NCBI GenBank assembly: GCA_025931335.1
Contig: JAICNG010000029.1
Coordinates: forward strand, 1 to 38,901
Direction of reading: 5' to 3'
Length of the DNA: 38,901 nucleotides
Source: Gemmatimonadaceae bacterium
GTDB lineage: Bacteria > Gemmatimonadota > Gemmatimonadetes > Gemmatimonadales > Gemmatimonadaceae
Part shown: positions 1 through 7,362 of the stretch, piece after piece
Numbering within the stretch: the stretch's first letter is position 1
Layout: every line of letters starts with the position of its first letter
The notes under the pieces: generated by a model
What the model saw: only the letters and a program-made list of their open reading frames with translations
What the model was told of the DNA's origin: nothing
The model's database searches: none
Translations under genes and position numbers: made by a program

Positions 1-72
1 GTGCTGCCGCTGCACGCGATCGCGGCCGCGGTGACCGATTTATTGACGTTCAAGGGGAGCGGCGTGATGTGA
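1..72 (+). CDS. CheB-like protein-glutamate methylesterase, C-terminal end (partial)
   Basis: Only the last 23 residues lie in the window, in frame 1, ending at TGA 70-72. The stretch VLPLHAIAAAVTDLL resembles the closing segment of CheB methylesterase domains (VLPL-x-x-IA-x-x-(I/V)). The position directly upstream of two CheW-type genes fits a chemosensory operon. With so little sequence the assignment rests largely on context; another chemotaxis or response-regulator protein cannot be excluded. Confidence 0.45.
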   Translation: MLPLHAIAAAVTDLLTFKGSGVM

Positions 73-160
73 CCCGGCCTTCGCGTGAACTGTCCCTCAT
101 CGAGGACGAATCCGTTCGCCCGAGCCGGGCCGCGTCTCAGCCAAAGGCGAGTTGACCGCT

Positions 161-829
161 ATGACCAGGAAGAAAAAGTCGGAGAAGCCGCGTGTGGCGC
201 GCCGCGCTCCACGCAAGCGCAGGGTGGACGCGACGCCGCCGGTGCCGCCGGTGGCCACACCCGTCGCCGTCCCCGCGGCGGCGATCGGTCCATTGATCCC
301 GGCATCGGTCCCCGCGCTCGATGCAGATCAGGGGGACGAGGGCGGGGCGCTGTCGCGCCGCCCGCTTCGCGAGACGATCGCCACGCGAGACGGCCAGTCC
401 GATACGCTGGTCTTTCGCGTGGGCGCCGAGCGGTTCGCGATCGACCTTGGCGCCGTCGAGGAAGCGATCGAGCTGCCCTCGGTGCATCATCTCCCCGAGA
501 TGCCCGAGCATTTGCTCGGCGTCTTCGAGCTGCGCGGCCGGCTCGTGCCGATCTACTCGCCGCAGCGGGTGCTGCGAGTGGCACTGACGCACGATGCGGC
601 GGCGGTGCTTGTGCTGCGATCGCAGGAGAAGCGGTTGGGACTCGCGGTGGACGATGTTGACGACGTGCTCACGATTGACGGGGCCGCGGTGCGGCGGGCT
701 CCCATTCCCGACAACGAGGACAACGTGCTCCTCGGTGTCATCCGTCGCGGCGCCGACCTGCTGGCGCTGGTCGACGCGGAGTCGCTCGCGCTCGCCTGTC
801 TGGCGGATCAGCTCACGGAGACGATATGA
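161..829 (+). CDS. CheW-like chemosensory adaptor with long basic N-terminal extension
   Basis: CheW proteins couple chemoreceptors to the CheA kinase at the inner face of the membrane. Residues from about 80 to the end form a CheW domain: TLVFRVGAERFAIDL, then an LLGVFELRGRLVPIY segment typical of the family, then GLAVDDVDDV. The first 75 or so residues are not part of the domain. They start with a dense Lys/Arg patch (RKKKSEKPRVARRAPRKRR) followed by a Pro/Ala/Val-rich linker. The start is taken as ATG 161 because AAAGGCGAG lies just upstream at 143-151; a TTG at 152 in the same frame is possible. The stop overlaps the next gene as ATGA. At about 222 residues it is longer than a plain CheW (about 160) because of the extension. 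Confidence 0.85.
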   Translation: MTRKKKSEKPRVARRAPRKRRVDATPPVPPVATPVAVPAAAIGPLIPASVPALDADQGDEGGALSRRPLRETIATRDGQSDTLVFRVGAERFAIDLGAVEEAIELPSVHHLPEMPEHLLGVFELRGRLVPIYSPQRVLRVALTHDAAAVLVLRSQEKRLGLAVDDVDDVLTIDGAAVRRAPIPDNEDNVLLGVIRRGADLLALVDAESLALACLADQLTETI

Positions 830-1308
830 CCACGTCCCTCGTACAACAGCTCGTCACCTTCCGACTGGGTGACGACTTTTTCGCCGCCGACATCTACTCG
901 GTGGAGCGCGTGCTTCGCTATCAGCCGCCAACGGCGATCCCGAACGTGCCGGATTGGGTGGATGGCGTGATCGAGTATCGAGGACGGATCATCCCCGTCA
1001 TCGATCTCCGGCTGCGGTTCGGGCTCGAGCGCGTCGAGCCGCGTCCCGAGTCGCGGATTCTCGTGTTCTCGGTGGGCAACGACTGGATCGGCGCCATCGT
1101 CGACGCGGTGCTCGAGGTGACGAGCCCGACGTCGGACCAGCTCGCCCCCCCGCCGCCGCTTTTTCGCGGCTTGTCGGCGGAGTTTTTACGCGGGGTCGTG
1201 CGGCGGAACGACCGGCTCATCGTCTTTCTGGAAGTGACCAAGCTGCTCACGACCGATGAGCGGCTGGTCCTCGAGCGTGCGGCCGACGGAGCGACTCACG
1301 ATGGCTGA
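826..1308 (+). CDS. cheW: CheW-like chemotaxis adaptor protein
   Basis: This is a compact 160-residue CheW protein, the usual length for the family, with no extension. Hallmarks are the opening LVTFRLGDDFFAADI, the segment VPDWVDGVIEYRGRIIPVIDLR (the conserved receptor- and kinase-binding side of the fold), and GAIVDAVLEV near the middle. It would bridge receptors to CheA. It starts by ATGA overlap with the preceding CheW-type gene, so translation is probably coupled, and its end overlaps the TPR gene by 8 bp. Two different CheW-type proteins side by side imply either two receptor sets or an adaptor plus a scaffold role for the extended one. Confidence 0.92.
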   Translation: MTTSLVQQLVTFRLGDDFFAADIYSVERVLRYQPPTAIPNVPDWVDGVIEYRGRIIPVIDLRLRFGLERVEPRPESRILVFSVGNDWIGAIVDAVLEVTSPTSDQLAPPPPLFRGLSAEFLRGVVRRNDRLIVFLEVTKLLTTDERLVLERAADGATHDG

Positions 1309-2197
1309 TGCGGGTACCGGTCTGAGATCCCGTCACGCGGCCATCAACGCGCGCCTCGAGGCGGCGGCCACGCCGGCGGAGCGCGACGCGCTGAAGGGCG
1401 AGATCGTCGCGCTCTTCAAGGACGTCGAGGCGCAGATTGCCGATCTCTCCGCGCTCAAGGACGATGTGAAGCGCCTGGTGGAGAAGTGGAAGGCGGCCCA
1501 GGCGGCGTCAGCCCCGGTGAGTGCCACGACGACCTCGCCGGGGGCCGCGCCTCAGTTCGCGCCGGAACGGCCGAAGCCGATGGCGGACCACCTCGGCGCC
1601 TCGACGTTCATCGAGAAGGGCTGGAGCCTCATCTCGCTTGGCGAGTACGATGGCGCGGAGAAGGCGCTCACGCGCGCCCTCCAGCTCGCTCCCGATGATC
1701 CGCAGTCGGAATCGCTGCTTGGCTGGGCGCAGATGCTTCAGGAGAAATACGACGACGCGCTGATGAATTTCCAGAAAGTGCTCATGCGCGAGCCCGCCAA
1801 CGCGCTGGCGCGGATCAACGTCGGGTACATCTGTCTCAAGAAGCGGATCTTCGGCGAGGCGATCGAGCACCTGTCGAAGGCGATTCGCCTGGACAACGAT
1901 CGCAAGGCGACGCTCTACGCGCACTTTTATCTCGGTCTCGTGTATCTCGAGCGCGAGATGTACGAGGACGCGCAGACGTTCTTTCGCAAGACGCTGCAGA
2001 TCGGGCCCAATCTCATCGAAGCGTACTTCGAGCTCGGGCGCGCCCTGTGGTTCGACGGGCAGAAGGATGACGCCATGACTGCGTGGCGCGACGGCCATCG
2101 CACGAACAAGTTCAATCCATGGGGCAAGCGCTGCGGAGAAATGCTCAAGCACGTCGAGGGTGGAGGGTCGCTCTCGCGGTCGCGCGCGACTGCCTGA
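1301..2197 (+). CDS. TPR-repeat protein of the chemosensory operon
   Basis: A 298-residue cytoplasmic-looking protein with no signal peptide. Residues 1-65 are helical and charged, probably a coiled coil. A short Ala/Thr/Pro linker follows. From about residue 105 there are consecutive TPR units recognisable by the spacing of W/L-G-Y-A-F-P positions, for example GWSLISLGEYDGAEKALTRA and ALWFDGQKDDAMTAWRDG. TPR proteins are protein-binding scaffolds; the partner here is unknown. ATG 1301 is preferred because it overlaps the cheW stop by 8 bp like its neighbours. A start 45 bp further upstream is also open but would add residues encoded inside the cheW end. A role in arranging the chemosensory cluster is inference from position only. 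Confidence 0.85.
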   Translation: MADAGTGLRSRHAAINARLEAAATPAERDALKGEIVALFKDVEAQIADLSALKDDVKRLVEKWKAAQAASAPVSATTTSPGAAPQFAPERPKPMADHLGASTFIEKGWSLISLGEYDGAEKALTRALQLAPDDPQSESLLGWAQMLQEKYDDALMNFQKVLMREPANALARINVGYICLKKRIFGEAIEHLSKAIRLDNDRKATLYAHFYLGLVYLEREMYEDAQTFFRKTLQIGPNLIEAYFELGRALWFDGQKDDAMTAWRDGHRTNKFNPWGKRCGEMLKHVEGGGSLSRSRATA

Positions 2198-3177
2198 TCG
2201 CGGCGGCCGTGCTCGCCCCGGCCGCCGTCGCCCAACCGAACGCTCCGCTTCGTCTGGATCGGGATCGGTTCACCGTCATCGGGTATCCCTCCGACGAGCA
2301 GCTCATGCGGTCGCTCCTTGGCGCCGCGGTGGAGCGCGACAGCTTCCCATGGCTGCCCCGGCCCCGTGCCCGCGTCGTCATCGCCGTCGCGCCGGATGAG
2401 CGGCGGTTCCGCGAGTGGATTGGCCCGGCGGCGCCGGAGTGGGGGGCTGCGATCGCGTTTCCGGCGCAGCGCACGATCATCATGCAGGGGCGCGCCGCCG
2501 GCTCCGATGCGGGCGATCCGCGCGTGGTGCTGCGGCACGAGCTGGCGCACCTCGCGCTCGAGGAGGTGTTAGGCGACCTGCCTCCCCGCTGGTTCCACGA
2601 GGGCTACGCCAGCGTTGCGGCGGGCGAGTGGGGGCGGGAAGAGGTTCTCGCGACGAGCGTCGCGCTGCTGCTGCGCGGCATGCCCACGCTCGACTCGCTG
2701 AACGCGACCTTCGACGGCAGCGCGCCGCGCGCCGATGCCGCGTATGCGCTGGCCCATCGCGCGGTGGCCGAGCTCGCGGCGCTCGATCCCGAGCGCGGCC
2801 TCACCCTCTTCGTCGGCTACTGGCTGGAGACGCGGTCGATGGAAGTCGCGATCCGGCGCGCGTTCGGCGTCACCCAGGCGCAGTTCGAGGAGCGATGGCG
2901 CCAGCGGACACGCCGTCAATACGGTGCGCTGGCGATCGTCGCCGACCTCTCGCTCGCCGCGGCACTGCTCATGACGATCGTGGTGCCGCTGTACCTGGCG
3001 CGCCGGCGGCGTGACCGCCGGCGACTGGAGGTAATGCGGGCCGCCGACGCCGCCGCGGAGCGCGCCGCGCGCGAGAGCGCGTTGGCGGCGCTGCTGGGAG
3101 AGGAGGAAGGTGCTCGAGGTGCTCCAGGTGCTCGAGGTGCTCAAGGGGCTGACGAACCGGGAGCCTCCACTCCCTGA
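2119..3177 (+). CDS. Membrane-anchored gluzincin-type metallopeptidase (peptidase MA-like)
   Basis: A predicted secreted protein of about 352 residues. The N-terminus has basic residues followed by a hydrophobic stretch ending AAVAQ, which reads as a signal peptide. The zinc site is HELAH at residues 140-144, with a downstream FHEGYA whose Glu161 is placed as the third ligand, the gluzincin arrangement of peptidase MA-like families. Near the C-terminus a transmembrane helix (SLAAALLMTIVVPLYL) is followed by an Arg-rich stop-transfer patch and an Ala/Glu-rich cytoplasmic tail. The last residues, GARGAPGARGAQGA, are encoded by a 9 bp tandem repeat (3109-3144). The start is uncertain: ATG 2119 overlaps the TPR gene by 79 bp, GTG 2083 is also open. 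The substrate is unknown. Confidence 0.72.
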   Translation: MGQALRRNAQARRGWRVALAVARDCLIAAAVLAPAAVAQPNAPLRLDRDRFTVIGYPSDEQLMRSLLGAAVERDSFPWLPRPRARVVIAVAPDERRFREWIGPAAPEWGAAIAFPAQRTIIMQGRAAGSDAGDPRVVLRHELAHLALEEVLGDLPPRWFHEGYASVAAGEWGREEVLATSVALLLRGMPTLDSLNATFDGSAPRADAAYALAHRAVAELAALDPERGLTLFVGYWLETRSMEVAIRRAFGVTQAQFEERWRQRTRRQYGALAIVADLSLAAALLMTIVVPLYLARRRRDRRRLEVMRAADAAAERAARESALAALLGEEEGARGAPGARGAQGADEPGASTP

Positions 3178-3225
3178 CACCTCACCTCGAGCACCTCGAG
3201 CACGTCGACTCCCTCGAGCACCTCC
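3109..3225. repeat. Paired inverted arrays of a 9 bp unit, terminator-like (site A)
   Basis: The left array has four head-to-tail 9-mers: GGTGCTCGA (3109), GGTGCTCCA (3118), GGTGCTCGA (3127) and GGTGCTCAA (3136). After a 38 bp spacer holding the peptidase stop codon, 3183-3225 carries the complementary unit (CTCGAGCAC and variants) with the same 9 bp step. The arms can pair over at least 15 consecutive bases (GTGCTCGAGGTGCTC). The right arm is followed by a G and then TTTTT at 3227-3231, so the structure could act as an intrinsic terminator. The left array is in frame and supplies the C-terminus of the upstream peptidase. Confidence 0.8.
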
Positions 3226-3232
3226 GTTTTTC

Positions 3233-3261
3233 TTGACACCATTTGTGAGCCCGGGTACACT
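3233..3261 (+). promoter_or_regulatory. Strong sigma-70-type promoter
   Basis: TTGACA at 3233-3238, a 17 bp spacer, and TACACT at 3256-3261. The -35 is perfect and the -10 differs from TATAAT at two positions. It lies directly after the T-tract of the site A hairpin. Transcription would begin near 3268-3270, so the ATG at 3270 would be at or next to the first transcribed base. It probably also transcribes tRNA-Val. Confidence 0.75.
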
Positions 3262-3269
3262 AAACGCCT

Positions 3270-3440
3270 ATGTCCAATTCAGAAACGAGTTCGCGGCGGC
3301 GCGCTGCACTCTGGTGGGGCGCCGCGCTGCTCGCGCTTGGCATCGGGTATGCCGATCTTGCGCGTGGCGGAATCACCGTGGCACCAGTGATGCTCGTGCT
3401 CGGGTATTGCGTGCTCGTTCCCCTGGCGATTCTGAAATAG
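3270..3440 (+). CDS. Small two-helix membrane protein (56 aa), probably leaderless
   Basis: A 56-residue reading frame from ATG 3270 to TAG 3438-3440, beginning MSNSETSSRRRAALWWG. A short Ser/Arg-rich head is followed by two hydrophobic helices, about residues 13-30 (ALWWGAALLALGIGYADL) and 36-55 (TVAPVMLVLGYCVLVPLAIL). The Arg triplet before the first helix fits an N-in, C-in hairpin in the inner membrane. There is no ribosome binding site, but a good promoter ends 8 bases upstream, so the mRNA may be leaderless. I do not recognise a family; the length and composition resemble small DUF-type proteins kept next to tRNA genes. Its function is unknown. Confidence 0.75.
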   Translation: MSNSETSSRRRAALWWGAALLALGIGYADLARGGITVAPVMLVLGYCVLVPLAILK

Positions 3441-3492
3441 CGGGTCGCGCGCGGCGGCCGGGCGGGAGGGACGTTCCGCGTTTCGCGCGCTC

Positions 3493-3566
3493 GGGCGAAT
3501 AGCTCAGTTGGTTAGAGCGCCTGCCTTACACGCAGGATGTCGGGGGTTCGAGTCCCTCTTCGCCCA
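3493..3566 (+). tRNA. tRNA-Val (anticodon UAC)
   Basis: A 74 nt cloverleaf. The acceptor stem is GGGCGAA (3493-3499) with TTCGCCC (3559-3565), and the discriminator is A 3566. The D arm contains AGCTCAGTTGGTTAGAGC. The anticodon stem is CCTGC/GCAGG with loop CTTACAC, giving anticodon TAC at 3527-3529. The T arm carries GGTTCGAGTCC. The 3' CCA is not encoded. It follows the small membrane protein gene by about 50 bp, so the two probably share the promoter at 3233. Confidence 0.97.
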
Positions 3567-3640
3567 TGGCCGCGGCCGTCCCGCGGACCCTCGTGTGGCT
3601 GATCGGGTACTAAGGAGTTAACGTCTTGGAGGTTATGACT

Positions 3641-5353
3641 GTGAAGCCATTGGTTCGTGGGGCGACGACGGTGATCGGCCTCGTTACCGCGCTCGGGGCG
3701 ACCGAGGTGTCGACGCTCGAGGCGCAGCGCCGTACGGTAGCGCCTCCGCCCGATGCCCCCCGCTTTCCCGTGTTGCCGCTCAAGGGAGCGGACAAAAAGG
3801 TCGCCGTCCAGGCGGCCGACGCCATCCGCTCGCGTCTGACATCGGCATATCGCATTCGCGACATGTACGTCATCCCGCGGGCGGACGTCGAGGCGATTCT
3901 GCAGGGCTCCGGGTTCCCGCCCGACGAAGCGCCGGATCCCATCACCGCTCGATTGCTCGCCGCGCAGCTGCGGGGCGACGAATACCTCGAAGGCAGCGTG
4001 ACGCGCACGCCGACCGGGTATCGTCTCGATACGCGCATGGTGCTCACGCGCGACAACACGATCGTGCAGCCGCTCCCACCCGCGGAAGCCCCGAAGGTGG
4101 AAGACGCCGCGCGCGCCGTGGTGGCGTCCCTCCAGGAAGCACGCAAGCAGCTCGATGAAGTGCGCGCCTGCGAGAACGCCATGCGTGAGGGGAACGCGGC
4201 CGCCGCCATCACGGCTGCCCGGGCGGGCGTCGCGGAATATCCGCGGGCGACGATGGCCCGCGTGTGCATGGCGCGGGCGCTGATCTCGCAGAAGGCGCCG
4301 CCCGATTCGCTGATTCCCGTGCTCGAGGGCGTGCTCGCGGCGGACTCCACGAGCCGTCCGGCGCTGGAGCTCCTCGGTGTCGCGTACAAGCAGAGCAACC
4401 AGATCGACAAGGCCGTCCAGACGTGGGGCCGGCTCATTCGCTACTACCCGAACGACGCCAAGCTCGTTTCCGAGGTCGTGAATGAGATCGCGGCCAGCGG
4501 TCGTCCTGAGATCGCCAAGCCCATCATCGAGCAGGCGGTCGAGCAGAATCCGGGCGACCCCGCGCTGACGAACCTCCTGTTCCTGATTCAGCTCGCGTCG
4601 AAGGACTGGAAGGGCGCGACGCAGACCGGCGAAGACCTGGTTCGGGTCGACACCGCGGCTGCCGACACCTCCTTCTTCCTTCGTCTCGCCGTCGCGTACG
4701 ACTCGGACAGCCAGCCACAAAAGGCGGCCGAGACGCTGGCGCGCGGCGTCGCCAAGTTCCCCAACAACGCGGCGCTGTGGTCGACGTACGGCCAAATGCT
4801 CCGCAACGCCGGCCAGCTGCAGCAGTCGTTGACGGCAATCGATCGCGCGATCAGCATCGATCCGAAGGTGGAGCATGGCTGGTTCCGGCGTGCGCAGGTG
4901 CTGGTCGAGCTGGGGCAGACCGACAGCGCGTTCGCGTCGGCCAAGCGAGCCGTCGAAGCGGGCGAAGACAAGAACCTCGTTGGCCAGCTCATGCTGGTCG
5001 AGGCGAACAAGAAGTTCCGCGCCGCGCGGCAAACCCAGCAGCGCGCCGACTACCAGGAAGCGGTCCGGCTGCTGACGCAGGCCGACTCGATCGCCCCGAA
5101 TCCGACCATCAGCTTCCTGCTCGGCGCGTCGGCGTTCAGCGTCGGCGACCAGGCGGCACGCGAGAACCAGAAGGCGAAGAGCTGTGAGCTAGCCATCCTC
5201 GCCGAGGATTCCTTCACCACGGCGATGATTCACCTGCCGCGTGGCGCCCAGGTCCAGCAGGAGGCGTCGACGCAGCTGCTCAACGCGATCCCGCAGTACA
5301 CGCGGGCCGTCGAAGGGCAGAAGAAGAACTACTGCAAGGGCAGCCGAGGTTAG
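3641..5353 (+). CDS. Secreted TPR-repeat protein
   Basis: About 570 residues, with a signal peptide (KPLVRGATTVIGLVTALGA, cleavage near STLEAQ), so periplasmic or envelope-associated. Residues of roughly 45-150 form an alpha/beta domain (DAIRSRLTSAYRIRDMYVIPRADVEAIL, then DEYLEGSVTRTPTGYRL) that resembles the nucleotide-free, TolB-N-like domains that precede TPRs in some envelope proteins. The remainder is a TPR solenoid, for example GVAYKQSNQIDKAVQTWGRL and QMLRNAGQLQQSLTAIDRA. GTG 3641 is chosen because GGAGG at 3628-3632 sits 8 bases upstream; ATG 3635 and TTG 3626 (with TAAGGAG at 3611) are alternatives. A perfect terminator palindrome follows the stop. I cannot name a partner or a function. 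Confidence 0.85.
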   Translation: MKPLVRGATTVIGLVTALGATEVSTLEAQRRTVAPPPDAPRFPVLPLKGADKKVAVQAADAIRSRLTSAYRIRDMYVIPRADVEAILQGSGFPPDEAPDPITARLLAAQLRGDEYLEGSVTRTPTGYRLDTRMVLTRDNTIVQPLPPAEAPKVEDAARAVVASLQEARKQLDEVRACENAMREGNAAAAITAARAGVAEYPRATMARVCMARALISQKAPPDSLIPVLEGVLAADSTSRPALELLGVAYKQSNQIDKAVQTWGRLIRYYPNDAKLVSEVVNEIAASGRPEIAKPIIEQAVEQNPGDPALTNLLFLIQLASKDWKGATQTGEDLVRVDTAAADTSFFLRLAVAYDSDSQPQKAAETLARGVAKFPNNAALWSTYGQMLRNAGQLQQSLTAIDRAISIDPKVEHGWFRRAQVLVELGQTDSAFASAKRAVEAGEDKNLVGQLMLVEANKKFRAARQTQQRADYQEAVRLLTQADSIAPNPTISFLLGASAFSVGDQAARENQKAKSCELAILAEDSFTTAMIHLPRGAQVQQEASTQLLNAIPQYTRAVEGQKKNYCKGSRG

Positions 5354-5375
5354 GTGCCGGCAGGTGGCGCGTTCG

Positions 5376-5407
5376 AAACGGCCCGACACCGCGGTGTCGG
5401 GCCGTTT
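5376..5407. terminator. Bidirectional intrinsic terminator (perfect 32 bp palindrome)
   Basis: AAACGGCCCGACACCG (5376-5391) is followed without any loop base by its exact reverse complement (5392-5407). The right flank reads TTTGTC on the plus strand, and the mirror flank reads TTTCGAAC on the minus strand. It sits between two convergent genes, 22 bp after the TPR stop and 2 bp before the end of the lipid kinase gene, and can serve both. Confidence 0.85.
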
Positions 5408-5408
5408 G

Positions 5409-6314
5409 TCATCCGTCCCCGTTCTCCGGCAAGTGCGGAATGTGAATGCGCAGGTCCTTTGGCCGAGCGCGATACGACAGCGTCGTCGCCTCGGACGATT
5501 CACCGTCGACGTTCACCGTTACCGGCCCCTCGGCCGCGATCGTGACCTCGGGCAGCTGGTAGTATCGCACGCGCGCGTCGTCCAGATGCTCGCCCTTCTT
5601 GATGCGCATGAGCAGCTTTGCGAAGTCGCCGCGCGGCATCGCCTCGACGATACACAGGTCGATCAAGCCATCCGTGACCAGGGCGCGCGGCGTGATGCGC
5701 GTGCCACCTCCCGTGCAGCGCGCGTTGCCGACGGCGAAGATGAGAAACTCGCAGTCGAGGTTCACCCCCGGTCCGGTGATTCGCGCGCGCCGCGGTTGCA
5801 GATCGGCCAGCTTGCGCACACCGGTGATCGCGTACGCCAGGGGCCCGAGCTGCTCTTTCGCCTCGGTGGGGGTCTCGGCTGTCGCTTCCGCCGCGACGCC
5901 TCCGCTGGAGACGTTGAGAAACCGTCGCCCATTCAGCTCGGCGGTGTCGATCGTGCACGGAGCGCGACGCAGGACGACGTCCATCGCGTGATCGGGATCC
6001 TCGGGAATGCCCACCTGGCGCGCGAAATCGTTGGCGGTGCCGAGCGGAACGATGCCCAGTGGGACGTCGCTCCCGTCGAGGCCGTTGAGCACCTCGTTGA
6101 TGGTACCGTCACCCCCCACGGCGACCACCGCGTCGACGCCGCGCGCGGCGCCTTCGCGCGCGAAGCGGATGCTATCCCCCCTCTCCCACGTCACGCGAGG
6201 ATCGACCGAGTGTCCCTTCTCCCGCACCCACGACACGAGATGACGCAGCGCGTCGCTGTCAGCGCGCTGGCCGTGCATGATGAGCATGAGCTCTTTTCTG
6301 ACCGTGCGGGGCAT
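5409..6314 (-). CDS. yegS: YegS-like lipid/diacylglycerol kinase
   Basis: About 301 residues from ATG 6314, close to E. coli YegS (299). The family phosphorylates diacylglycerol or related lipids such as phosphatidylglycerol at the membrane. The catalytic-domain nucleotide signature AVGGDGTINEVLNGL is clear, followed by LGIVPLGTANDFARQVGIP, which matches YegS almost position for position. Further shared segments are RVTWERGDS near the start and LVTDGLIDLCIV and VNVDGES in the second domain. The frame stays open upstream with another ATG at 6380, but that extension has no homologous counterpart. It is a single gene, divergent from the dcw cluster and convergent with the TPR gene, sharing the terminator palindrome. 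Confidence 0.88.
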   Translation of the reverse strand: MPRTVRKELMLIMHGQRADSDALRHLVSWVREKGHSVDPRVTWERGDSIRFAREGAARGVDAVVAVGGDGTINEVLNGLDGSDVPLGIVPLGTANDFARQVGIPEDPDHAMDVVLRRAPCTIDTAELNGRRFLNVSSGGVAAEATAETPTEAKEQLGPLAYAITGVRKLADLQPRRARITGPGVNLDCEFLIFAVGNARCTGGGTRITPRALVTDGLIDLCIVEAMPRGDFAKLLMRIKKGEHLDDARVRYYQLPEVTIAAEGPVTVNVDGESSEATTLSYRARPKDLRIHIPHLPENGDG

Positions 6315-6383
6315 TCTGATCGCGAGTGCAAGCAAGCACCACGCCGCGCCGATTTTCCTGGTGCCGATTGTGATGTGCATAGC

Positions 6384-6413
6384 TTGACCACGCGAGCCAT
6401 GCGCCGCTAGAAT
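6384..6413 (+). promoter_or_regulatory. Putative promoter of the dcw cluster
   Basis: TTGACC at 6384-6389, an 18 bp spacer, then TAGAAT at 6408-6413. It is the only good match between the divergent yegS gene and rsmH. The -10 box overlaps the ATG at 6412, so that ATG could not be on the transcript; the in-frame TTG at 6421 would lie at the expected transcription start. Confidence 0.6.
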
Positions 6414-7362
6414 GACCGCGTTGCGAACGCACGAGTCGCGGTGGGCGAGCGCATACCACGCGCCGGTTCTCGCCAAGGAGGTCGCTGACCTCCTGCGTGG
6501 ATCTGCGCACGTGCTCGACGGAACGCTCGGCGGAGGTGGGCACGCGCTGTTGCTGCTCGAGCGGGGCGCGCGCGTCACCGCGCTGGATCGCGATCCGGAG
6601 GCGATTGCCGCGGCGCGTGCCCGCTTGCACGAGTACGAAAACTCCTCCCACTTCCGCGCGCTTCTGGGCAACTACGCCGATCTCGACGCGGTGCCGGAGC
6701 TCGCCGGCGCTCGCTTCGACGGTATCCTGCTCGACCTTGGCGTCTCCTCACATCAACTCGATGATCCACGCCGTGGCTTCTCGTTCCGGGAGGGTGCGCC
6801 GCTCGACATGCGCATGGGTGGCGACGCGCCACTCACTGCGGCCGACTGGCTCAACGAAACGCCTGAGCTCGAGCTGCTGCGCGTGTTCCGCGAGTACGGG
6901 GATGAGCGCCGGGCAGCGCGTCTGGCGCGCGAGGTGGTCCGGCGCCGAGCCACCCGGCCGTTCGCGATCAGCGACGATTTCGTCGGCGCGATTCGAGGCG
7001 CGCTCGGCCCGCGGTCGGGACCCCCGGACTTTGCGCGGCTGTTTCAGGCCGTGCGCATCGAGATCAACGACGAGCTCGTCGGCCTGGCTCACGCGCTGCC
7101 GGCGCTGCGCGACCATCTCGAGCCCGGCGGGATCATGGCGGTGATCGCGTACCACTCGGGGGAGGACCGGATCGTGAAGACCGCGTTCCGCGACTGGAGC
7201 ACGGCGTGCACCTGCCCCCCGCGGCAGCCCCTCTGCACCTGCGGAGGTCGAGCCAAGGGAGAGCTGGTGACCCGCCGAGCCATCACGGCGACGCCGGGGG
7301 AAGTGGTGGAGAACCCGCGGGCGAGATCGGCGAGGCTGCGCGCATGGCGAAGCGCAGGATAG
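6412..7362 (+). CDS. rsmH: 16S rRNA (cytosine(1402)-N(4))-methyltransferase RsmH
   Basis: RsmH (MraW) methylates N4 of C1402 in the ribosomal P-site and is normally at or near the head of dcw clusters. The protein is 316 residues, the usual size. YHAPVLAKEVADLL is the family opening; LDGTLGGGGHALLLLE is the S-adenosylmethionine loop; FDGILLDLGVSSHQLDD and GGIMAVIAYHSGEDRIVK are further family signatures. A Cys-rich CTCPPRQPLCTCGG segment lies near the C-terminus. ATG 6412 is given as the conventional start, but it falls inside the predicted -10 box, and TTG 6421 (three codons later) is a serious alternative. Its 3' end overlaps ftsL by 19 bp. Confidence 0.95.
   Translation: MTALRTHESRWASAYHAPVLAKEVADLLRGSAHVLDGTLGGGGHALLLLERGARVTALDRDPEAIAAARARLHEYENSSHFRALLGNYADLDAVPELAGARFDGILLDLGVSSHQLDDPRRGFSFREGAPLDMRMGGDAPLTAADWLNETPELELLRVFREYGDERRAARLAREVVRRRATRPFAISDDFVGAIRGALGPRSGPPDFARLFQAVRIEINDELVGLAHALPALRDHLEPGGIMAVIAYHSGEDRIVKTAFRDWSTACTCPPRQPLCTCGGRAKGELVTRRAITATPGEVVENPRARSARLRAWRSAG

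Noticed and set aside
3109..3225. CRISPR array
   Set aside because: Units are 9 bp, contiguous, without spacers, and inverted on the other side. No cas genes are in the window.
3110..3502. Open frame of 130 residues over site A and the small membrane gene
   Set aside because: It crosses the repeat, the promoter and another, better-supported gene, and reaches into the tRNA. The composition is non-protein-like.
3512..5032. Long minus-strand open frame opposite the TPR gene
   Set aside because: It is a mirror frame of a GC-rich gene, Arg/His-rich, and runs into the tRNA. The same applies to other long opposite-strand frames such as 7089-8588, 9200-10954 and 16140-18446.
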